A stretch of DNA of 64,000 bases from CAWGJC01 sp965276665 (lineage in GTDB: Bacteria; Pseudomonadota; Alphaproteobacteria; Acetobacterales; Acetobacteraceae), in NCBI GenBank assembly GCA_965276665.1, contig OZ255620.1:4154001-4218000 (forward strand), read 5' to 3'. A model generated the notes under the pieces. The model worked only from the letters and a program-made list of their open reading frames with translations. It was not told where the DNA came from and did not search any database. Positions 59,145 to 64,000 of this stretch are shown here, in pieces (position 1 is the first letter of the stretch; each line of letters opens with the position of its first letter). Position numbers and translations under genes: made by a program.

Positions 59145-60581
59145 TTACGCCGTGCCGCCGACGGTCAGGCCGGCGAGCTTCATGGTCGGCTGACCGACCC
59201 CCACCGGAACGCCCTGGCCGTTCTTGCCGCAGGTGCCGATTCCCGGGTCGAGCGCCAGATCGTTGCCGACCATCGTCACCTTGGTCAGCGCATCCGGGCC
59301 GTTGCCGATCAGGGTCGCGCCCTTCACCGGCGCGGTCACCTTGCCGTCCTCGATGCGATAGGCCTCGCTGGCCGAGAACACGAACTTGCCCGAGGTGATG
59401 TCGACCTGGCCGCCGCCGAAATTCACCGCATAGAGGCCGCGCTTGACGGAGCGGATCATCTCCTCCGGGCTGTGCGGGCCGGCGAGCATCACCGTATTGG
59501 TCATCCGCGGCATCGGCGCGTGCGCGTAGGATTGGCGGCGGCCGTTCCCGGTCGGGCGGACGCCCATCAGCTTGGCGTTCAGCCGGTCCTGGATGAAGCC
59601 GCGCAGGATGCCGTCCTCGATCATCACCATCCGGCCCGACGGCGTTCCCTCATCATCGACGGTCAGGCTGCCGCGCCGGTCCGGCATAGTGCCATCATCG
59701 ACGACCGTCACGCCGGGGGCGGCGATGCGCTGGCCGAGCAGGCCGGCGAAGGCCGAGGTCTTCTTGCGGTTGAAATCGCCCTCGAGCCCGTGGCCGATCG
59801 CCTCGTGGAGCAGGATGCCGGGCCAGCCGGAGCCCAGCACCACCTCCATCTCGCCGGCCGGGGCCGGGACGCTCTCGAGATTGACCGTGGCCTGGCGCAA
59901 AGCGGTGTCCACCGCCGCCTGCCAGCCCTCGCGCCCGAGCACCTGCGCATAGGCGAAGCGGCCGCCGGTGCCGTAGCTGCCGGTCTCGCGGCGGCCGTTC
60001 GCTTCCACGACCACGGACACGTTGAGCCGCACCAGCGGACGCAGGTCGGCGACGCGCGACCCGTCGGCCCGCAGGATCTGCACCGCCTGCCACTCGCCGG
60101 AGATCGAGGCCATCACCTGCTTCACGCGCTCATCGCGCCCGCGGGCATAGGTGTCGACCTCGGCCAGCACGCGGGCGCGTTCGGCGAATTCCATCTCGCG
60201 CAACGGATTCGCATCCGTGTAGAGGCGCGCATTGCTCGCCCGCGGCGCTTCTTCGGCGATGCCGGAACGGCCGCCGAGAACCGACCGCACGGTTCCGGCC
60301 GCCCGCCGCAGCGCCGCCTCCGAGAGCTCGCCGGCATGGGCGTATCCCGCCTCCTCGCCGGCGATCGCGCGCAGGCCGAAGCCGAGCGTGGTGTCGAAGC
60401 TGGCGCTGCGGATGCGTCCGTCCTCGAGCGAGATGCCTTCGGATTCGCGATATTCGAGGAAGAGCTCCCCGTCATCGGCGCCATTCAGCGCGCCGGCGAC
60501 GATGCGCACCGCCTCGTCGCGGCCGAATTCCGCATCTTCTCGCTCGAAGAACAGCCGGTCCGTCACGGCGATCGGGGTCAT
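59145..60581 (-). CDS. tldD: Metalloprotease TldD
   Basis: 478 aa, with the zinc motif HEAIGH in LLHEAIGHGLEGDF near residue 255. Partner of TldE/PmbA in peptide maturation and antitoxin turnover; pmbA is not in this window. Family segments: GFGLRAIAGEEAGYAHAGE and the C-terminal DLALDPGIGTCGKNGQGVPVGVGQPTMKLAGLTVGGTA. ATG at 60581 with GGAGAGGCC upstream; 25 bp after the heme A synthase gene. Confidence 0.95.
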   Translation of the reverse strand: MTPIAVTDRLFFEREDAEFGRDEAVRIVAGALNGADDGELFLEYRESEGISLEDGRIRSASFDTTLGFGLRAIAGEEAGYAHAGELSEAALRRAAGTVRSVLGGRSGIAEEAPRASNARLYTDANPLREMEFAERARVLAEVDTYARGRDERVKQVMASISGEWQAVQILRADGSRVADLRPLVRLNVSVVVEANGRRETGSYGTGGRFAYAQVLGREGWQAAVDTALRQATVNLESVPAPAGEMEVVLGSGWPGILLHEAIGHGLEGDFNRKKTSAFAGLLGQRIAAPGVTVVDDGTMPDRRGSLTVDDEGTPSGRMVMIEDGILRGFIQDRLNAKLMGVRPTGNGRRQSYAHAPMPRMTNTVMLAGPHSPEEMIRSVKRGLYAVNFGGGQVDITSGKFVFSASEAYRIEDGKVTAPVKGATLIGNGPDALTKVTMVGNDLALDPGIGTCGKNGQGVPVGVGQPTMKLAGLTVGGTA

Positions 60582-60606
60582 GGCCTCTCCTTCCGGCAAA
60601 CCACTC

Positions 60607-61716
60607 TCATATAGGCCGGCCGAGCGGCAGCGCAGCTGGCAGCCGCGCCGGTTCCGCGCCCCGCAGACCATGCAGCGCGACGAGGGAGGCGGTCAGCAGC
60701 AGGACCGCGACGAATTGGTGCAGGGTCGCGAGCTCGACCGGAACCACCAGAAGCAGGGTCGCGACGCCCAGCGCGTATTGCGCGGCGATGGCGGCCCCGA
60801 GCGCCAGCAGCCGGGCCCGCGTCCCGGCCGGCAGCTCCGCGGTCAGCCCGCGGGCAAGGGCGGCGCCGATCGTCAGCAGAGACAGCGTCGCGAGCAGGCG
60901 ATGGTCGAACTGCACCGCCGGGATCGTCTCCGCGAGGTTGCGCAGGAACGGATGCAGCGGCGCATACCCGGCCGGGAACAGCCTTCCCTCGATCAAGGGA
61001 AAGGTGTTGTCGGTGAAGCCGGCATGGGTGCCGGCCATGAACCCGCCGGCCAGGATGGTGAGCGAGATCAGGGCCGCCGCGAGCTGCACCAGCCGCTTTG
61101 TCGCCAGCGCGCCGCGGCCGGGGAGAGGCGTCGGCGCCGGCGCGAGCGTGAGCAGCCCGGTCCACAGGATGGCGGCATAGAGGATCAGCGCCAGCGCGAG
61201 ATGCGCCACCAGCCGATAGGCGGAGACGGCGACGCTGTCCGGCGCGAAGCCGGATTCCACCATGAACCAGCCGACGGCGCCTTGCAGGCCGCCGAGCACG
61301 AAGAACCCGGCGAGCCAGGGCAGGAAGCGCCGCTCCAGCGCCCCTCTGGCCCAGAACCACAGCAAAGGCAGCAGGAAAGCGATGCCGAGCAGCCGCCCCC
61401 AGAGCCGGTGCGCCCATTCGAGCCAGAACAGGCGCTGAAACCCCCCGAGCCCCATGCCCTGATGCAGCAGCGCGTATTGCGGGATGGATTTGTAGAGCGC
61501 GAACAGGTGCTCCCATTCCGCATGGCTCAGCGGCGGCAGCACGCCGCTCACCGGCGCCCATTCCATGATCGAGAGGCCCGAGCCGGTGAGCCGCGTGGCG
61601 CCGCCGAGCGCCACCATCACCAGCAGCATCCCGCAGATGCAGAACAGCCAGACCGCGACCTGCCGGCGGAAGCGGGCGCGGGCGACATCGTCGGGCAGGC
61701 GTGCGATCGGCGGCAT
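60607..61716 (-). CDS. ctaA: Heme A synthase (Cox15/CtaA)
   Basis: Converts heme O to heme A for cytochrome c oxidase. 369 aa, eight membrane segments. Conserved His-containing regions: RLTGSGLSIMEWAPVSGVLPP, FWLEWAHRLWGRLLG, YRLVAHLALAL and VQFDHRLLATLSL, HQFVAVLLL. ATG at 61716 has GGTGAGG directly upstream; a GTG at 61725 is possible. Adjacent to tldD, an arrangement often seen near cytochrome oxidase genes. Confidence 0.94.
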   Translation of the reverse strand: MPPIARLPDDVARARFRRQVAVWLFCICGMLLVMVALGGATRLTGSGLSIMEWAPVSGVLPPLSHAEWEHLFALYKSIPQYALLHQGMGLGGFQRLFWLEWAHRLWGRLLGIAFLLPLLWFWARGALERRFLPWLAGFFVLGGLQGAVGWFMVESGFAPDSVAVSAYRLVAHLALALILYAAILWTGLLTLAPAPTPLPGRGALATKRLVQLAAALISLTILAGGFMAGTHAGFTDNTFPLIEGRLFPAGYAPLHPFLRNLAETIPAVQFDHRLLATLSLLTIGAALARGLTAELPAGTRARLLALGAAIAAQYALGVATLLLVVPVELATLHQFVAVLLLTASLVALHGLRGAEPARLPAALPLGRPI

Positions 61717-61729
61717 CGGCCTCACCTAA

Positions 61730-61870
61730 GAGCCTGTTTGGAAATGTGCTCTGGCGGCCATATGGCGTGGTTTTCCCAGCACCGGAGCGGAGCGGCCTTG
61801 AGGGCCGTGAGTCTCGGCGCACAGGAAAACCGCGTCAGATGGCCGCCAGAGCGCGTTTCCAAACAGGCTC
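61730..61870. mobile_element. Family 2 MITE-like element, copy 3 (141 bp)
   Basis: GAGCCTGTTTGGAAATGTGC and GCGCGTTTCCAAACAGGCTC begin terminal inverted repeats of about 47 bp (through CTGGCGGCCAT and on to GGTTTTCC / GGAAAACC). Flanked by TAA on both sides (61727-61729 and 61871-61873). It is the best-preserved copy, in the divergent ctaA/glycosyltransferase spacer, 11 bp from the ctaA start. Confidence 0.9.
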
Positions 61871-61933
61871 TAAGACCGCGATCGCGCGCAGGCAAGCTTG
61901 CCGGGGCGCCGGCCGCGATGCTACCGCCCGCGC

Positions 61934-62653
61934 ATGGAGCAAGCGCCGACGCTGTCCGTCGTGGTGCCGGTCCGCAACGAGGCGCCGAACATCTTTCCCC
62001 TGGTCGCGGAGATCGAAGCATCTCTGGCGGCGATCCCGCATGAGATCGTCTATGTCGATGACGGCAGCACGGACGAGACCCCGGCGCGGCTGCGCGAGGC
62101 CGCGGGCCTCGTGCGCTGGCTGCGTCACCGCACGAGCTGCGGGCAGAGTGCCGCGGTGGTGACCGGCGTGCGGGCCGCGCGCGGCGAATGGATCGCGACG
62201 CTCGACGGAGACGGCCAGAACGATCCGGCCGACATCCCGGCCCTGCTCGCCCGCGCGCTCGCCGATCCCGAGCCGCGTCTGCTGATCGCGGGCCACCGCA
62301 CCCGGCGGCGGGACAGCGCTGTCAAACGCGTCTCCTCACGCCTCGCTAACCGGATCCGCGCCTCGCTGCTGCGCGACGCGACGCCCGATACCGGCTGCGG
62401 GCTCAAGCTGTTCCGCCGCGCCGTCTTTCTCGAGCTGCCGCATTTCGACCATATGCACCGCTATCTGCCGGCGCTGTTCATCCGGGCGGGCGGCCGGGTG
62501 GAGTCGGTCCCGGTGAACCATCGACCACGCGAGCGCGGCGTGTCGAATTACGGCACGCTCGACCGGCTGCGCGCCGGCATCTTCGACCTCGTCGGCGTCT
62601 ATTGGCTGCAGCGCCGCTGGCGGCGGCCGGAGGTGGAAATGTCGGGCCCGTGA
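61934..62653 (+). CDS. Glycosyltransferase family 2 (dolichyl/undecaprenyl-phosphate sugar transferase-like)
   Basis: 239 aa GT-A fold. VVVPVRNEAPNIFPLVAEIEASL start, DDGSTDETP, the metal-binding DGDGQNDPADIPAL and RPRERGVSNYG. The catalytic domain is not followed by membrane helices, as in the DPM1-like soluble type. Sugar and lipid acceptor unknown. ATG at 61934; the stop overlaps the next gene (GTGA). Confidence 0.88.
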   Translation: MEQAPTLSVVVPVRNEAPNIFPLVAEIEASLAAIPHEIVYVDDGSTDETPARLREAAGLVRWLRHRTSCGQSAAVVTGVRAARGEWIATLDGDGQNDPADIPALLARALADPEPRLLIAGHRTRRRDSAVKRVSSRLANRIRASLLRDATPDTGCGLKLFRRAVFLELPHFDHMHRYLPALFIRAGGRVESVPVNHRPRERGVSNYGTLDRLRAGIFDLVGVYWLQRRWRRPEVEMSGP

Positions 62654-63363
62654 GCCATGCGCCCGTGAGCGATGCGCCCGCAACCCCGGTCTCGCCGGCG
62701 CGGATGATGCTCCGCCCGACGCTGCTGCTCGCAGGATTGGCGCTGGCCGGTTTCGTGCTGCGGGCCGGGCTGCGCCGCTGGCTGGAGCCCGGCGCGCTGG
62801 CGCCGGGGCCGGCGGGGGAGGCGGGATTCGTGCTGGTCGGCGCGGCGCTCTGCGCGGTCGGCGTGCCGCGGCAGGCGGTGGCGTTCGCCGGCGGATACGG
62901 GTTCGGCATGGCCGGCGGCATGGCGCTGGCGCTGGCCGCGCAGATGCTCGGATGCGTCGCGGATTTCCTCTGGGCGCGGCTACTCGCCCGGGAGTGGGCG
63001 CGGCGGCGGGTGCGCCAGGGCGGCAGGGTGGCGCGGCTCGACGGCTTCCTCGCGGCGCATCCGTTCAGCGCGACGCTGAGCCTGCGGCTGCTGCCGGTCG
63101 GCAGCAATATCCTGCTCAACCTGCTGGCCGGCGTCTCGGCGATCGGCCTCGCGCCCTTCCTCGCCGCGACCCTGCTCGGCTATCTGCCGCAGACCATCGT
63201 CTTCACGCTGCTCGGCACCGGGGTGCAGGTCGCGCGGGGCACGCAGATCGCCCTTGCGGTCGCGCTGTTCGCCTTGTCGCTGGGATTCGGCTTGGCGCTG
63301 CTGGGCCGCCTGCGTCGTGCGCCTGCCGAGCTCCCGGCCGAGGTCACGCCTAGTGCAAAGTGA
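62650..63363 (+). CDS. VTT (TVP38/TMEM64, DedA-like) membrane protein
   Basis: 237 aa, about five or six membrane segments. VTT core: GVPRQAVAFAGGYGFGMAGGMALALAAQMLGCVADFLWARLL and LPVGSNILLNLLAGVSAIGLAPFLAATLLGYLPQTIVFTLLGTG. GTG at 62650 overlaps the glycosyltransferase stop by 4 bp, implying a two-gene unit; together they may handle lipid-linked sugars, an inference only. Confidence 0.85.
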   Translation: MSHAPVSDAPATPVSPARMMLRPTLLLAGLALAGFVLRAGLRRWLEPGALAPGPAGEAGFVLVGAALCAVGVPRQAVAFAGGYGFGMAGGMALALAAQMLGCVADFLWARLLAREWARRRVRQGGRVARLDGFLAAHPFSATLSLRLLPVGSNILLNLLAGVSAIGLAPFLAATLLGYLPQTIVFTLLGTGVQVARGTQIALAVALFALSLGFGLALLGRLRRAPAELPAEVTPSAK

Positions 63364-63604
63364 GCAGATGGCCCGCATGGCGCATCCGCGGCCGGGTGGC
63401 AGCGGCGGCCACCCGCACCGAATGCAGGGTTCCCTCGATCTCGCGCCGCCAGAAATCGAGGAAGCGGCGGAGCGCCGGATAATCCGGGGCGATGTCCATG
63501 CTCTGCCAGACGAAGCTTTGCAGAACCGCCGGATGGTCCGGCATGCGGTAGAGAATCTCGGCGGTGGTCAGCCGATAATCATGTGCGACGAAACGAGGGG
63601 TCAT
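63350..63604 (-). CDS. Usg family protein
   Basis: 84 aa from ATG at 63604, matching the alphaproteobacterial Usg family: MTPRFVAHDYRLTTAEILYRMPDHPAVLQSFVWQSMDIAPDYPALRRFLDFWRREIEG. Function is unknown despite old names linking it to tryptophan or phosphoribosylanthranilate genes. It overlaps the 3' end of the VTT gene by 14 bp, convergently. Confidence 0.85.
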   Translation of the reverse strand: MTPRFVAHDYRLTTAEILYRMPDHPAVLQSFVWQSMDIAPDYPALRRFLDFWRREIEGTLHSVRVAAAATRPRMRHAGHLLTLH

Positions 63605-63699
63605 GCTGCCTCCGTCACGGCGGGACATCTGCGCCGGATCCCGAGCATGGCATGGTGGCACCCTCGCGTCGCAACAGAAAACTGAACGTTATCAGACAA

Positions 63700-63726
63700 T
63701 TGGCACTCTCGAGATTAGAGTGCTGC
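63700..63726. promoter_or_regulatory. CIRCE element 1 (HrcA operator) upstream of groES
   Basis: TTGGCACTC, nine-base spacer, GAGTGCTGC: 8 of 9 positions pair, close to the consensus TTAGCACTC-N9-GAGTGCTAA. It lies 7 bp upstream of the -35 of the groES promoter. Confidence 0.9.
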
Positions 63727-63733
63727 CAAACGC

Positions 63734-63762
63734 TTGACTTGTGCGGCGGGTAGGCCTAGATC
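63734..63762 (+). promoter_or_regulatory. groES promoter
   Basis: TTGACT (63734-63739), 17-bp spacer and TAGATC (63757-63762), sandwiched between two CIRCE elements. Predicted transcript start about 63769, within the second operator. Confidence 0.65.
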
Positions 63763-63763
63763 G

Positions 63764-63790
63764 CTGGCACTCCCCGAGAGGGAGTGCCAG
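63764..63790. promoter_or_regulatory. CIRCE element 2 (HrcA operator) upstream of groES
   Basis: CTGGCACTC, nine-base spacer, GAGTGCCAG: a perfect 9-bp inverted repeat directly after the -10 box, covering the predicted transcript start. Confidence 0.9.
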
Positions 63791-63850
63791 CGCACTCGGT
63801 TGGCGACGTCCAGTGCAATCCAAGATCGACACTTTCCAGGAGCGATCCGA

Positions 63851-64000
63851 ATGAAGTTCCGTCCCCTGCATGACCGGGTCGTGGTCCGGCGCATCACCGC
63901 CGAGGAAAAGACCGCGGGCGGCATCATCATCCCTGACACCGCGAAAGAGAAGCCGATGGAAGGCGAGGTCATCGCCGCGGGTGCCGGCGCCCGCAACGAG
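63851..64000 (+). CDS. groES: Co-chaperonin GroES (partial, 3' end outside window)
   Basis: Lid of the GroEL chaperonin; the first 50 codons are visible. MKFRPLHDRVVVRRI start, EEKTAGGIIIPDTAKEKPMEGEVIAAG is the mobile-loop region that contacts GroEL. ATG at 63851 with an AGGAG ribosome-binding site. groEL is expected directly beyond the window. Confidence 0.97.
   Translation, partial: MKFRPLHDRVVVRRITAEEKTAGGIIIPDTAKEKPMEGEVIAAGAGARNE

Noticed and set aside
63715..63996. Minus-strand frame opposite groES
   Set aside because: Overlaps the CIRCE-promoter region and groES; no family features.

Overview
This window is a high-GC (about two-thirds by eye) alphaproteobacterial chromosome segment, most likely from the Rhodospirillales and probably an acetic-acid-bacterium relative (Acetobacteraceae). 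The lineage call is an inference. It rests on the alphaproteobacterial style of the ribosomal proteins and RNA polymerase, the ubiA/rsmE/gshA, tldD/ctaA and usg genes, a phasin gene, and a CIRCE-controlled groES. No rRNA, tRNA, CRISPR array, prophage or intact insertion sequence was seen.

Layout. 1-3657: the 5' part of a DegP/Do protease (minus strand), divergent from rplY-pth-ychF. 3982-6191: a four-gene set of thioredoxin/TPR co-chaperone, Lon-N-domain protein, Trm112-like protein and DUF971 protein. 6208-11297: a D-2-hydroxyacid dehydrogenase, a ThDP-dependent acetolactate-synthase-like enzyme and ethanolamine ammonia-lyase eutBC. 11472-39462: the translation/transcription core, rplK-rplA-rplJ-rplL-rpoB-rpoC, then rpsL-rpsG-tuf with no fusA, then the S10, spc and alpha operons in near-canonical order through secY, adk, rpsM, rpsK, rpoA and rplQ. 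39468-45178: an unrecognised exported protein, a branched-chain amino-acid-type ABC transporter with a fused LivM-LivG polypeptide, and a D,D-carboxypeptidase. 45517-49042: phasin, clpS and clpA. 49268-55819: aldehyde dehydrogenase, a ModE-type regulator, UspA, a METTL20-like methyltransferase, ubiA, rsmE and gshA. 55887-63604: a winged-helix/BTAD/TPR regulator, an SGNH hydrolase, tldD, heme A synthase, a glycosyltransferase, a VTT membrane protein and usg. 63700-64000: a doubly CIRCE-flanked promoter and the start of groES.

The genes are ordinary housekeeping genes. The less ordinary content is between them. Three families of palindromic interspersed DNA are present. (1) Three elements of about 200 bp built from small hairpins, one of them inside the spc operon between rplO and secY. 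(2) Three elements of about 141-143 bp with long terminal inverted repeats, each flanked by a 3-bp direct repeat (CAA, TCA, TAA); they look like MITEs, and one sits exactly on an aldehyde dehydrogenase stop codon. (3) Two TAGAGCA-bounded hairpins that supply the stop codon of a flanking gene. Hairpins lie in the rplA-rplJ, rplJ-rplL, rplL-rpoB and rpoB-rpoC junctions, whereas most genes in the S10 and spc operons abut.

Coordinates were read by eye. Start codons were chosen from ribosome-binding sites, family lengths and overlaps, and alternatives are stated where they matter.
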